Source of the DNA: Achromobacter insolitus
GTDB lineage: Bacteria > Pseudomonadota > Gammaproteobacteria > Burkholderiales > Burkholderiaceae_B
DNA length: 64,000 nucleotides
Direction: 5' to 3'
Assembly: GCF_002209555.1 (NCBI RefSeq)
Contig: NZ_NJIF01000001.1
Span: 186,001 to 250,000 of the forward strand
Part shown: positions 33,946-43,665 of the stretch, piece by piece
Layout of the letters: each line of letters starts with the position of its first letter
Position numbering within the stretch: position 1 is the stretch's first letter
The notes under the pieces: model-generated
The model's database searches: none
What the model saw: only the letters and a program-made list of their open reading frames with translations
What the model was told of the DNA's origin: nothing
Position numbers and translations under genes: made by a program

Positions 33946-34827
33946 ATGAAACGCATTGTCTTGTTCGTCCTGACCAACCTGGCCGTCATGCTCGTGCTGT
34001 CGGCCACGCTGCGCATCCTGGGCGTGGACCGCTACATCACCGCCAATGGCCTGAACCTGAATGCCTTGCTGATTTTTTCGGCGGTGGTGGGTTTCACGGG
34101 CGCGATCATCTCGCTCTTGATCAGCAAGCCCATGGCCAAATGGAGCACCGGCGCCCAGGTTCTGGACCCGAACTCGCCCCGCAACCAACGCGAAGCCTGG
34201 CTGGTCGACACCGTGCACCAGTTGGCCGACCGCGCCGGCATCGGCCGCCCGGAGGTCGCCATCTATGAAGGCGCCCCCAACGCATTTGCCACCGGCGCAT
34301 TCAAGAACGACTCCCTCGTCGCCGTGTCGACCGGCCTGCTGGAAAGCATGAGCGAAGAAGAAGTCGCCGCCGTGCTGGCCCACGAAGTCGCCCACATCGC
34401 CAATGGCGACATGGTCACGCTGACCCTGATCCAGGGCGTGGTGAACACCTTTGTGGTGTTCCTCGCGCGCGTGGTCGGCTACTTCATCGACCGCGCCGTG
34501 TTCAAGAACGAACGCGGCATCGGCCCGGGCTACTACATCACCGTGCTGGTCTGTGAAATCATCTTCGGCGTCCTGGCCTCGATCATCGTGGCCTGGTTCT
34601 CGCGCCAGCGCGAATACCGCGCCGACGCCGGCTCGGCCCACCTGATGGGCGCCCGCGAACCCATGATCCGCGCATTGGCCCGCCTGGGCGGCCTGGAGCC
34701 GGGCGAACTGCCCAAGTCCTTCGAAGCCTCGGGCATCACCGGCAAGGGCGGCCTGGCCGCCATGTTCGCCTCGCACCCGCCGATTCCGGCCCGTATCGCC
34801 GCGCTGCAGAATGCGCGCGTGATCTAA
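33946..34827 (+). CDS. htpX: Membrane zinc metalloprotease HtpX
   Basis: At 293 aa it is full length. It has two N-terminal membrane helices ([20 protein letters not shown] and [20 protein letters not shown]), the zinc site HEVAH at 146-150, two further hydrophobic segments, and the third-ligand region [13 protein letters not shown]. It degrades misfolded inner-membrane proteins together with FtsH. The ATG at 33946 gives the family N-terminus. A TATACT box at 33843-33848 may be the -10. It is convergent with sdaA. Confidence 0.97.
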   Translation: MKRIVLFVLTNLAVMLVLSATLRILGVDRYITANGLNLNALLIFSAVVGFTGAIISLLISKPMAKWSTGAQVLDPNSPRNQREAWLVDTVHQLADRAGIGRPEVAIYEGAPNAFATGAFKNDSLVAVSTGLLESMSEEEVAAVLAHEVAHIANGDMVTLTLIQGVVNTFVVFLARVVGYFIDRAVFKNERGIGPGYYITVLVCEIIFGVLASIIVAWFSRQREYRADAGSAHLMGAREPMIRALARLGGLEPGELPKSFEASGITGKGGLAAMFASHPPIPARIAALQNARVI

Positions 34828-34891
34828 CCAGCCAGGCCCGCGGCAGGGCGGCCGGTTGCCTGGACGCCCTCCGCAAAGACAGCCGCGCCCT

Positions 34892-36283
<1,392 letters not shown>

Positions 36284-36465
36284 GCAAAACTCCAGTACAT
36301 CAGCGATTGATGGGGCAATGATACGCGCAGGCCAGCCCGCGCGCAGCTAGCCTCCTGTTGCGTAAGGCGTATGCTGTATTGAAGGGACAGGTTCCCCCGC
36401 CCGTGCCGCGCATGCGATCATTACAGAATTATTTCTTGTCATAAAAAGAATGGAAACACGCCAGG

Positions 36466-38127
36466 ATGTCCGGACTTATTACCCTGCTTGACTTCGCCGG
36501 CTACGTCGCCCTGCTCCTGTGGGGCGTGCACATGGTCCAGACAGGCGTGCAACGCGCCTTTGGGGCCGCGCTCGGCGCGGCATTGGGCAAGGCCCTGGGC
36601 ACCCGGCTGCGGGCCTTCGCCGCAGGGCTGGGCATTACCGCCGCGCTGCAGAGCAGCACCGCCACGGGCCTGATGATCACCGGTTTCGCGGCGGGTGGCG
36701 TCGTCGGGCTGGCGCCGGCCCTGGCCGCCATGCTGGGCGCCAATGTCGGCACCACGCTCATCGTCCAACTGCTGTCCTTTGACTTGACCTCGCTCGCCCC
36801 CATCCTGATCCTCGTGGGGGTCTGGATGTTCCGCCGCTATCCGCCGGGCCGCACGCGCGACCTGGGCCGCGTCTTCATCGGCCTGGGGCTGCTGCTGCTG
36901 TCCCTGCATCAGCTGGTCGAGTTGTTCCAGCCCTTCCAGACCGCGCCCATGCTGGGCATGATCCTGGACGCGCTGGCGACCCAGCCGGTGGCCACCGTGC
37001 TGCTGGCGGCTGCCTTCACCTGGGCCGCGCACTCCAGCGTGGCCGTAGTGGTGCTGGTCATGTCGCTGGCAAGCCATCACATGGTGGCCCCGCATGTTGC
37101 TTTTGCCCTGGTACTGGGGGCCAACCTGGGCACCGCCATCAATCCCATGATCGAAGGCGTAACCGGCGATGACCCCGCTGCCCGCCGCTTGCCGCTGGGC
37201 AACCTCCTGACCCGGGTGCTGGGCGTGCTGGCCGGCCTGATGCTGCTGCCCTATCTGCAGCCGATGATGAGCGAACTGGCGGCGGACCCGGCCCGCGCCG
37301 TGGCCAATTTCCACACGCTGTTCAACGCGGTCATCGCGCTGGTGTTCCTGCCGCTGCTGACACCCTATGCCGCCCTGCTGACACGCTGGCTGCCCAAGCG
37401 CGCCGACCCGAACGACCCGTCGCGTCCCCAGTACCTGGACGAGTGGGCCCACGACGTGCCCGCCGTGGCCCTGGGCAACGCCGCACGCGAAGCATTGCGC
37501 ATGGCCGACATGCTGCAAACCCTGCTGCTCTATGCCCGCGCCGGCTTCAAGCGCGACAACCGCCACCGCATGGTGCAGGCGCGGCAGCTCGACGTCGCGC
37601 TGGACAAACTGGAGAACGCCATCACGACCTACCTGGCCACGCTGGACCAGGAGAACATGACCCGTGAAGACGTGCAGCGCCTGGACGACATCCTGGCCTT
37701 CACCAGCAATATCGGCCATGCCGGCGACATTGCCCACCACGGCCTGCTCAGCCACGTGGCCAAGCTGCGCAAGCAGGGCTGGGTCTTCTCGCCCGAGCAG
37801 CGTGCCAGCCTGGACGACACGCTGGGCCAGCTGATCGCGAACCAGCGCACGGCCGCGGCCCTGTTCGTCAACGACGACCTGCGCCAGGCCCGCGCGCTGG
37901 CGGGTGAAAAGGCCCGCTTCCGCTCGATCGAAACCAATGCCGCGGACACGCACTTGCAGAAAATCAAGGGCGGCGAAGTCGACGCCGCCGAGGTGGGCGC
38001 GCTCTACCTGGACATCCTGCGCGACATGAAGGGCATCAATTCCCATCTGGTCGGCGCAGCGGCCTACCCCCTGCTGGCGCGGCACGGCGAACTGCTGCCC
38101 AGCCGCTTGCGTGAAGCGGGGAACTGA
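36466..38127 (+). CDS. Na/Pi-cotransporter family protein with PhoU-like tail
   Basis: At 553 aa, residues about 1-310 are a NptA-type membrane domain with the two inverted QSS/HSS repeats (LQSSTATGLMITGFAAGG and AAHSSVAVVVLVMSLA). Residues about 330-553 are a soluble, mostly helical PhoU-like domain. Proteins of this type import phosphate with sodium, although some are thought to act as regulators or exporters. No clear PhoB box was found upstream. A terminator follows directly. Confidence 0.9.
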   Translation: MSGLITLLDFAGYVALLLWGVHMVQTGVQRAFGAALGAALGKALGTRLRAFAAGLGITAALQSSTATGLMITGFAAGGVVGLAPALAAMLGANVGTTLIVQLLSFDLTSLAPILILVGVWMFRRYPPGRTRDLGRVFIGLGLLLLSLHQLVELFQPFQTAPMLGMILDALATQPVATVLLAAAFTWAAHSSVAVVVLVMSLASHHMVAPHVAFALVLGANLGTAINPMIEGVTGDDPAARRLPLGNLLTRVLGVLAGLMLLPYLQPMMSELAADPARAVANFHTLFNAVIALVFLPLLTPYAALLTRWLPKRADPNDPSRPQYLDEWAHDVPAVALGNAAREALRMADMLQTLLLYARAGFKRDNRHRMVQARQLDVALDKLENAITTYLATLDQENMTREDVQRLDDILAFTSNIGHAGDIAHHGLLSHVAKLRKQGWVFSPEQRASLDDTLGQLIANQRTAAALFVNDDLRQARALAGEKARFRSIETNAADTHLQKIKGGEVDAAEVGALYLDILRDMKGINSHLVGAAAYPLLARHGELLPSRLREAGN

Positions 38128-38135
38128 GCAGAACG

Positions 38136-38166
38136 AAAAAGCCGACCTTATGTGGTCGGCTTTTTT
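38136..38166. terminator. Bidirectional terminator after the Na/Pi gene
   Basis: AAAAAGCCGACC/GGTCGGCTTTTTT with loop TTATGT (12-bp stem) serves the Na/Pi gene and the convergent dienelactone-hydrolase-like gene. Confidence 0.9.
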
Positions 38167-38204
38167 CACCGCGCTCCCGGGCAGCTTTCGCTGCGCCCCG
38201 GATC

Positions 38205-38993
38205 CTACAAATAACGCTTGAACCACTCAAGCATGCGCTTCCAGCCATCCTGCGCGGCCTCGGCCTTGTAGCTGGCGCGATAGTCCGCCAGGAAGGCGTG
38301 GTCGGCTTCGGGATACACCACGATTTCCGAACGCCGCGCGTTGTCGTTGCCGGCGGCCAACTTGGCTTTCATGGTCTCGACGTCGGCCAAAGGAATGCTG
38401 GCGTCCTTGCCGCCATACAGGCCCAGCACCGGCGCATGCAACGCATTGACCACGTCGAAGGCGAAGCGCTTGATCAGCGGCCCGTGGCCGACGCTCAATT
38501 TGCCGTACCAGGCCACGGCCGCTTTGACGTCGGGATTGTGCGCGGCGTACATCCAGGTCAGGCGGCCGCCCCAGCAGAAACCCGTCACCGCCACCCGCTT
38601 GGGATCGCCGCCGTGCGCGGCCGCCCAGGCGACGCTGGCATCGAGGTCGGCATAGACCTGTTCATCCGGCACCTTGCTGACCAGTTCGGCGATAAGTTTC
38701 GGGATGTCGGTATAGACCGAAGCATCGCCCTGGCGTTCATAGAGATTGGCGGCCACGGCGAGATAGCCCGCCTTGGCGACCCGGCGGCACAGATCCTTGA
38801 TGTGCTCGTGCACGCCGAAGATTTCCTGGACCACCAGCACGATGGGCAGGTCGCCCTTTCCTTCGGGCGCGGCGTAATAGGCATCGATCGAACCATCGGC
38901 CACGGGCAGTTTGAAATCCCCGTGGACCAGGCCCCGGGTGTCCGTGTGGATCACGGTGGGCGCGACATTGCCGGCTGCGGCGGAAAAACTCAT
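38205..38993 (-). CDS. Dienelactone hydrolase family protein
   Basis: This 262-aa alpha/beta hydrolase has the DLH family pattern: VLVVQEIFGVHEHIKDLCRR, then VTGFCWGGRL with the nucleophile Cys in G-F-C-W-G-G, GLYGGKDASIPL (acid region) and EADHAFLADYR (catalytic His). AGGAG 6 nt upstream of 38993 fixes the start. The Cys nucleophile separates it from serine esterases. Classical substrates are dienelactones from chlorocatechol breakdown, but many such genes are generalists. It is followed by a ZIP transporter gene on the same strand with no obvious functional link. Confidence 0.9.
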   Translation of the reverse strand: MSFSAAAGNVAPTVIHTDTRGLVHGDFKLPVADGSIDAYYAAPEGKGDLPIVLVVQEIFGVHEHIKDLCRRVAKAGYLAVAANLYERQGDASVYTDIPKLIAELVSKVPDEQVYADLDASVAWAAAHGGDPKRVAVTGFCWGGRLTWMYAAHNPDVKAAVAWYGKLSVGHGPLIKRFAFDVVNALHAPVLGLYGGKDASIPLADVETMKAKLAAGNDNARRSEIVVYPEADHAFLADYRASYKAEAAQDGWKRMLEWFKRYL

Positions 38994-39064
38994 GAAGAAC
39001 TCCTGTGTAGGGATGATCAACCAAGCCGGATATCCCACCAGCGCCTGCATGGCCCCGGCCGGTC

Positions 39065-39904
39065 TCAATGCCGGTGCGTATGCTCCACTTGCGGCGCGCC
39101 ATGGCCAACTTCGGCCCCATGGTCATGCCCATGGTGCATCACCGTGGTGACGCTGTAGATCAGCACCACGCCCACGCCGACCAGCAGCAACTGCGGGACG
39201 GCGTCGGCCAGGGATACCCGTTCGTGCATCTGCGGCATCAGGTCGGCCACCGAGATATACAGGAAGCTGCTTGCCGCAACCACCAGCACATACGGCACCC
39301 ATTGCTGCGCCTGCTGCAGCACAAAGTACCCTATTATGCCGCCCACGGCTGAACACAAGCTGGTGAAGAGAATCAGGGAGAACGCGCGGCGCCGCGCCAG
39401 GCCTGCATTGAGCAGCACCACGAAGTCGCCCAGCTTGTGCGGCACTTCGTGGATGATGATGGACGCCGCAGTCAATACGCCCAGCAGCGGATCGGTCAGG
39501 AAAGCCGCAGCCACCAGCACGCCGTCGCACAGGTTGTGCAGCGAGCTGCCTATCAGGATCAGCACGCCGCCCCGGCCCGCCTCATGGCGGTCATGTCCCT
39601 TGTGATGGTGATGACCATCGCCTTCGTGATGATGGCTGTGCCGCAGCAGCGCAATTTTCTCCAGCACGAAAAAACCGATCAGCGACGCCAGCATCAAGCC
39701 GAAAAGCACGTGGGCATCGGCCACGCCGGTCTCGAACGCCTCGGGCAGCAGATGCAGCAGGGCGACGGACAGCAGCACGCCCACCGACAGGCTGACCATG
39801 TGGTGCAGATATTGCGCGAAGACCTTGTAGGCCAGCCAGCTGGCGACAAGTACGGCGATAAGCCCGCCGGTGACGGTGGCGAGCAAAACCCAGAGCAGCA
39901 ACAT
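39065..39904 (-). CDS. ZIP-family divalent metal transporter
   Basis: This 279-aa protein has eight membrane helices. The cytosolic loop is very rich in His (HHHEGDGHHHHKGHD), and the two transport helices carry HNLCDGVLVAAAF and HEVPHKLGDFVVLL, the paired metal sites of ZIP proteins. The C-terminus is again His-rich (HHGHDHG). Zinc uptake is most likely, with iron or other metals possible. No strong ribosome site is visible. A dyad covering the TATAAT box lies 29 bp upstream, suggesting metal-dependent repression. Confidence 0.9.
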   Translation of the reverse strand: MLLLWVLLATVTGGLIAVLVASWLAYKVFAQYLHHMVSLSVGVLLSVALLHLLPEAFETGVADAHVLFGLMLASLIGFFVLEKIALLRHSHHHEGDGHHHHKGHDRHEAGRGGVLILIGSSLHNLCDGVLVAAAFLTDPLLGVLTAASIIIHEVPHKLGDFVVLLNAGLARRRAFSLILFTSLCSAVGGIIGYFVLQQAQQWVPYVLVVAASSFLYISVADLMPQMHERVSLADAVPQLLLVGVGVVLIYSVTTVMHHGHDHGAEVGHGAPQVEHTHRH

Positions 39905-39932
39905 TTGGGGGACGTGTTTAAGGCGGGGAAGC

Positions 39933-39950
39933 GCAACATTATATTGTTGC
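39933..39950 (-). promoter_or_regulatory. ZIP promoter TATAAT inside an 18-bp dyad, candidate Zur-type operator
   Basis: GCAACATTATATTGTTGC is a 6+6+6 bp dyad. Read on the minus strand its centre contains TATAAT (39943-39938), 33 bp before the ZIP start codon, so a bound repressor would block the -10 box. The spacing of 17 to TTCCGT gives only a poor -35. Zur and other Fur-family boxes are AT-centred palindromes of this size. Which metal regulator binds is inference. Confidence 0.55.
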
Positions 39951-39966
39951 AATACCAAAAACGGAA

Positions 39967-39989
39967 ATGGGCCGCGCGCGGCGGCCCAT
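39967..39989 (-). terminator. Terminator downstream of polA
   Basis: ATGGGCCGC (39967-39975)/GCGGCCCAT (39981-39989) forms a 9-bp stem. On the minus strand it is followed by TTTCCGTTTTT. It lies about 25 bp past the polA stop and just before the ZIP promoter. Confidence 0.75.
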
Positions 39990-40014
39990 CCCTCTGTACG
40001 GCAGGCCCCCGTGC

Positions 40015-42732
40015 CTAGTGAGCCTGCTCCCAGTTCTTGCCCATGCCCACTTCGGCCACCAGCGGTACGCGCAGCGTGGCGACATTGCACATCAGGCGCG
40101 GCAACGCTTCCTTGACCAGTTCCAGTTCGGAGTCCGGCGCCTCGAGCACCAGTTCATCGTGCACCTGCATGATCATGCGCGTCTGCAGGTTTTCGGCTTC
40201 CAGCCAGTCCTGCACCGCCACCATGGCCATCTTGATCAGGTCGGCCGCCGTGCCCTGCATGGGCGCATTGATGGCCGCGCGCTCGGCTGCCTGGCGGCGC
40301 GGACCGGATGCGCCGCGGATCTCGGGCAATTGCAACCGGCGTCCGAAGACGGTTTCCACGTATCCCTGTTCGCGCGCGCGGCGGCGGGTGTCCTCCATGT
40401 ACATCGCCACGCCGGGATAGCGGGCGAAGTAACGGTCGATGTAGGCCTGCGCGGCGTCGCGCGTGATGCCCAGGTTCGATGCCAGCCCGAACACGCCCAT
40501 GCCGTAGATGAGGCCGAAGTTGATGGCCTTGGCGGCGCGGCGCTGTTCGGTGGAGACATCGGCCAGCGCAACGCCGAACACTTCCGAGGCCGTGGCGCGG
40601 TGAATGTCCTCGCCGGCGGCAAAGGCGCGCTGCAGATTGGCGTCGTCCGACACGTGCGCCATGATGCGCAGTTCAATCTGGGAATAGTCCGCCGACATCA
40701 GCATGCCCTGCTCGGCGATGAAGGCCTCGCGCACCCGCCTGCCGGCTTCGGTGCGCACCGGAATGTTTTGCAGATTGGGATCGGACGATGCCAGACGACC
40801 GGTGATCACCGCCGCCTGCGAATAGTGCGTGTGCACTCGGCCCGTGTCCGGATTGATCATGCGCGGCAGCTTGTCGGTGTAAGTCGACTTCAGCTTGGAC
40901 AGCCCGCGGTATTCCAAGAGGACCTGCGGCAATGGGTAATCCTGCGCCAGCTTGCTCAGCACTTCTTCGTCGGTGGACGGCGCGCCGCTGGCCGTCTTGC
41001 GCACCACCGGCAGCTGCATGCGGCCAAACAGGATCTCGCCCAACTGCTTGGGCGAATTCAGGTTGAACGGCTGGCCGGCCAACTCATAGGCCTTTTGTTC
41101 GAGCTGCAGCATTTCCTGGCCCAGCTTGTGGCTCTGGCGTCCCAGCTCGGCCGCATCCACCTTGACGCCATTGCGCTCGATCGTGGTCAGCACGGTGGAT
41201 ACCTGCATTTCCAGCAGATAGATGCAGTTCAGGCCTTCGTCGGCCGCCACCATCGGGCGCAGCACCTGATGCAGCTGCAAGGTGAAGTCCGAGTCTTCAG
41301 CGGCATAGTGGCCGGCCTTGTCCACCGCGACTTCATCAAAGCCGATCTGCTTGGCCCCCTTGCCGCAGAGGTCCTCGTAGGACACGCCGCTGCGGCCCAG
41401 ATAGCGCTGGGCCAGGTCATTCAGGCCCACGCCGCGATGCGATTCCAGCACATAGGCCTGCAGCATCGTGTCTTCGGTGATGCCGCCCAGCTTGATCCCT
41501 TCGTTGGCGAACACGTGCGCGTCGTACTTGGCATGATGCAGCAGCTTGGCCCGCGAGGCGTCCTCGAGCCAGGGCTTCAGGCGCGCCAGAACCTCGGCCT
41601 TGGGCAGTTGCGGCGCGTTGTCGGGGCCGCGATGCGCCACCGGGATGTAGCATGCCACGCCTGGCGATACCGCCAGCGACATGCCCACCATCCTGGCTTG
41701 CATTTCATCCAGCGAGGTGGTCTCGGTGTCCACCGCAACGAGCGGCGCGTCCTTCAGTTTTTCCATCCAGGCGTCAAACGCGGCCCAATCGGAAATGATC
41801 TGGTAGTCCAGCTCCGTGGGCGCGGCCGGAGCCTCGTGCGCGACGCGCGCGTCGCCCGTGGGCACGCGCTCGGCATCACCGGTCAAATCGCGCAGCCAGG
41901 TACGAAAGCCGTAACGTTCATAGAGTTCGGTCAGCGTGGCAACGTCGCGTTCACGTGGCGTGAGGTCGGCGACACCGTCGACGTGGCCTGCCAGGTCACA
42001 GTCGTACTTCACGGTCAGCAATTGGCGGGTCATCGGGAAATTCGGAATGGCCTCGCGCAGGTTGCTGCCCGCCACGCCCTTGATGCTTTCCGCGCCTTCC
42101 ACCAGCTTGTCAATCGAGCCAAATTCCGTAAGCCATTTGACGGCGGTCTTCGGGCCCACCTTGGTTACCCCGGGCACATTGTCCACGGCGTCCCCGACCA
42201 ACATCAGGTAATCCACGATGCGGTCCGGCGGAACGCCGAACTTGTTGACCACGCCGGCCTCGTCCAGCACTTCGCCCGTCATGGTGTTGACCAGGGTGAC
42301 GTGGCTGTTGACCAGTTGCGCCAGATCCTTGTCGCCGGTGGACACGATGGTGTGCACGTCATGCTCGGCCGCGCGCTTGGCCAGGGTGCCGATCACGTCA
42401 TCGGCCTCGACGCCTTCTATGGCCAGCACCGGCCAGCCAAGCGCGCGCACGGCGCGATGGATGGGCTCGATCTGCGCCGCCAGGTCTTCCGGCATGGGGG
42501 GGCGGTGGGACTTGTATTCCGGGTAGATATCGTCCCGGAAGGTCTTGCCGCGAGCATCGAAAATACATGCGGCATACTCTGCCTTATGATCAGAGACAAG
42601 TTTGCGCAGCATATTCACCACGCCGTAGAGCGCCCCCGTGGGTTCGCCTTGCGCGTTGCGCAAATCAGGCATAGCGTGGAAAGCGCGGTACAAGTAACTT
42701 GAACCGTCGACCAGTAATAAGGTTTTTTTCAT
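40015..42732 (-). CDS. polA: DNA polymerase I
   Basis: At 905 aa all three domains are present: 5'-3' exonuclease (about 1-290, KKTLLLVDGSSYLYRAFHAM), 3'-5' exonuclease (about 310-500, with VAVDTETTSLDEMQ keeping the acidic metal ligands, so proofreading looks intact) and polymerase (about 520-905, with MLMSADYSQIELRIMAH, RRAAKAINFGLIYGMG and MIMQVHDELVLEA). It fills gaps in repair and removes RNA primers. The ATG at 42732 gives the standard N-terminus. The divergent LOG-family gene starts only about 16 bp away. Confidence 0.98.
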   Translation of the reverse strand: MKKTLLLVDGSSYLYRAFHAMPDLRNAQGEPTGALYGVVNMLRKLVSDHKAEYAACIFDARGKTFRDDIYPEYKSHRPPMPEDLAAQIEPIHRAVRALGWPVLAIEGVEADDVIGTLAKRAAEHDVHTIVSTGDKDLAQLVNSHVTLVNTMTGEVLDEAGVVNKFGVPPDRIVDYLMLVGDAVDNVPGVTKVGPKTAVKWLTEFGSIDKLVEGAESIKGVAGSNLREAIPNFPMTRQLLTVKYDCDLAGHVDGVADLTPRERDVATLTELYERYGFRTWLRDLTGDAERVPTGDARVAHEAPAAPTELDYQIISDWAAFDAWMEKLKDAPLVAVDTETTSLDEMQARMVGMSLAVSPGVACYIPVAHRGPDNAPQLPKAEVLARLKPWLEDASRAKLLHHAKYDAHVFANEGIKLGGITEDTMLQAYVLESHRGVGLNDLAQRYLGRSGVSYEDLCGKGAKQIGFDEVAVDKAGHYAAEDSDFTLQLHQVLRPMVAADEGLNCIYLLEMQVSTVLTTIERNGVKVDAAELGRQSHKLGQEMLQLEQKAYELAGQPFNLNSPKQLGEILFGRMQLPVVRKTASGAPSTDEEVLSKLAQDYPLPQVLLEYRGLSKLKSTYTDKLPRMINPDTGRVHTHYSQAAVITGRLASSDPNLQNIPVRTEAGRRVREAFIAEQGMLMSADYSQIELRIMAHVSDDANLQRAFAAGEDIHRATASEVFGVALADVSTEQRRAAKAINFGLIYGMGVFGLASNLGITRDAAQAYIDRYFARYPGVAMYMEDTRRRAREQGYVETVFGRRLQLPEIRGASGPRRQAAERAAINAPMQGTAADLIKMAMVAVQDWLEAENLQTRMIMQVHDELVLEAPDSELELVKEALPRLMCNVATLRVPLVAEVGMGKNWEQAH

Positions 42733-42748
42733 GGTTACAAAGGCAGAT

Positions 42749-43423
42749 ATGGCAATAGCTGCGGAAACACCCGCCAACAAACAAATTCCGCTGATTATGT
42801 CAGAGATACGGACGGCGGCAGACAAGCTCGCGAACATCGGGCCTGCTGTCAGCGTCTTCGGCAGTGCGCGAGTCAGCCGTAATTCCCCTCACTATGAAAC
42901 CACCGTCGCAATCTCCGCCGCCCTGGCCGATGCGGGTTTCGCGGTAATCGCCGGCGGCGGTCCCGGCATCATGGAGGCAGCCAATAAGGGCGCATTCGAG
43001 GCAGGGGGCACCAGCATCGGGCTGAACATCAGTCTCCCGCATGAAGCGCACAACAACGAATACCAGACCATCAGCCTGTCATTCGAGTATTTTTTCTCGC
43101 GCAAGGCAACCTTCTTCATGCACAGCTTCGCCTATGTGGCGATGCCTGGCGGTTTCGGCACCCTGGATGAGCTCTTCGAAGCGCTGACGCTCATCCAGAC
43201 GGGCAAGGTCCCGCCCGCCCCCATCGTGCTGGTGGGCAGCGAGTACTGGTCCGGCCTGGTCGAGTGGCTGGGAGGCCAGGTACTGGCCAACGGCATGATA
43301 GGCGCGCACGACCTGGACCTCTTCATCATTGAAGACGATCCCGTCAAGGTGGTGCGCAAGGTCGTGGAATTCCACGCCAAGGTGCATTCGGACGCGCAAT
43401 ACGCGCCATCCCTGCCCGCTTGA
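42749..43423 (+). CDS. LOG-family (cytokinin riboside 5'-monophosphate phosphoribohydrolase-like) protein
   Basis: This Rossmann-fold protein of about 224 aa has the LOG motifs: VSVFGSARVSRNS, IAGGGPGIMEAANKGAF and the catalytic signature PGGFGTLDELFEALT. LOG enzymes remove ribose phosphate from nucleoside monophosphates such as AMP. The ATG at 42749 is preferred because AAAGG lies 5 nt upstream. The earlier ATG at 42731 would overlap the polA start codon itself. It runs into the tandem repeat block at 43439. Confidence 0.88.
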   Translation: MAIAAETPANKQIPLIMSEIRTAADKLANIGPAVSVFGSARVSRNSPHYETTVAISAALADAGFAVIAGGGPGIMEAANKGAFEAGGTSIGLNISLPHEAHNNEYQTISLSFEYFFSRKATFFMHSFAYVAMPGGFGTLDELFEALTLIQTGKVPPAPIVLVGSEYWSGLVEWLGGQVLANGMIGAHDLDLFIIEDDPVKVVRKVVEFHAKVHSDAQYAPSLPA

Positions 43424-43438
43424 TGTCAACCGGGGCGG

Positions 43439-43657
43439 CCTTGCGCCGCCCCCTCGGGGGGCAGCAAGCGCGCAACACGCGCGCGGCGTGGGGGCTCGCG
43501 CCGCCGCCAGGCCGCCCTAAGGCGGCGCCGCCCCCTCGGGGGGCAGCAAGCGCGCAACACGCGCGCGGCGTGGGGGCTCGCGCCGCCGCCAGGCCGCCCT
43601 AAGGCGGCGCCGCCCCCTCGGGGGGCAGCAAGCGCGCAACGCGCGCGCGGCGTGGGG
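43439..43657. repeat. Tandem GC-rich repeat, 82-bp period, about 2.7 copies
   Basis: The element CCCTCGGGGGG begins at 43451, 43533 and 43615, a constant 82-bp period. Each unit carries three small inverted repeats: CCCCCTCGGGGGG, GCGCGC around CAACA, and GCCGCC-CTAA-GGCGGC. The last copy is cut short after GTGGGGGC, and its centre changes from CAACACG to CAACGCG. Short open frames in the block come only from composition. Similar GC-rich intergenic palindromes are common in Bordetella and Achromobacter genomes. Confidence 0.9.
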
Positions 43658-43665
43658 GCCTTATC

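Noticed and set aside
36400-36465. PhoB box upstream of the Na/Pi gene
   Set aside because: A single TTGTCAT half-site is present, but no second half at 11-bp spacing.
39967-42702. A 911-codon open frame on the plus strand antisense to polA
   Set aside because: It mirrors the polA codon pattern, has unnatural His/Gln/Arg-rich composition and no family motif. Long antisense frames are expected at this GC content.
43439-43657. CRISPR array
   Set aside because: The 82-bp period has no distinct repeat/spacer division. Whole units are near-identical and no cas genes are present.
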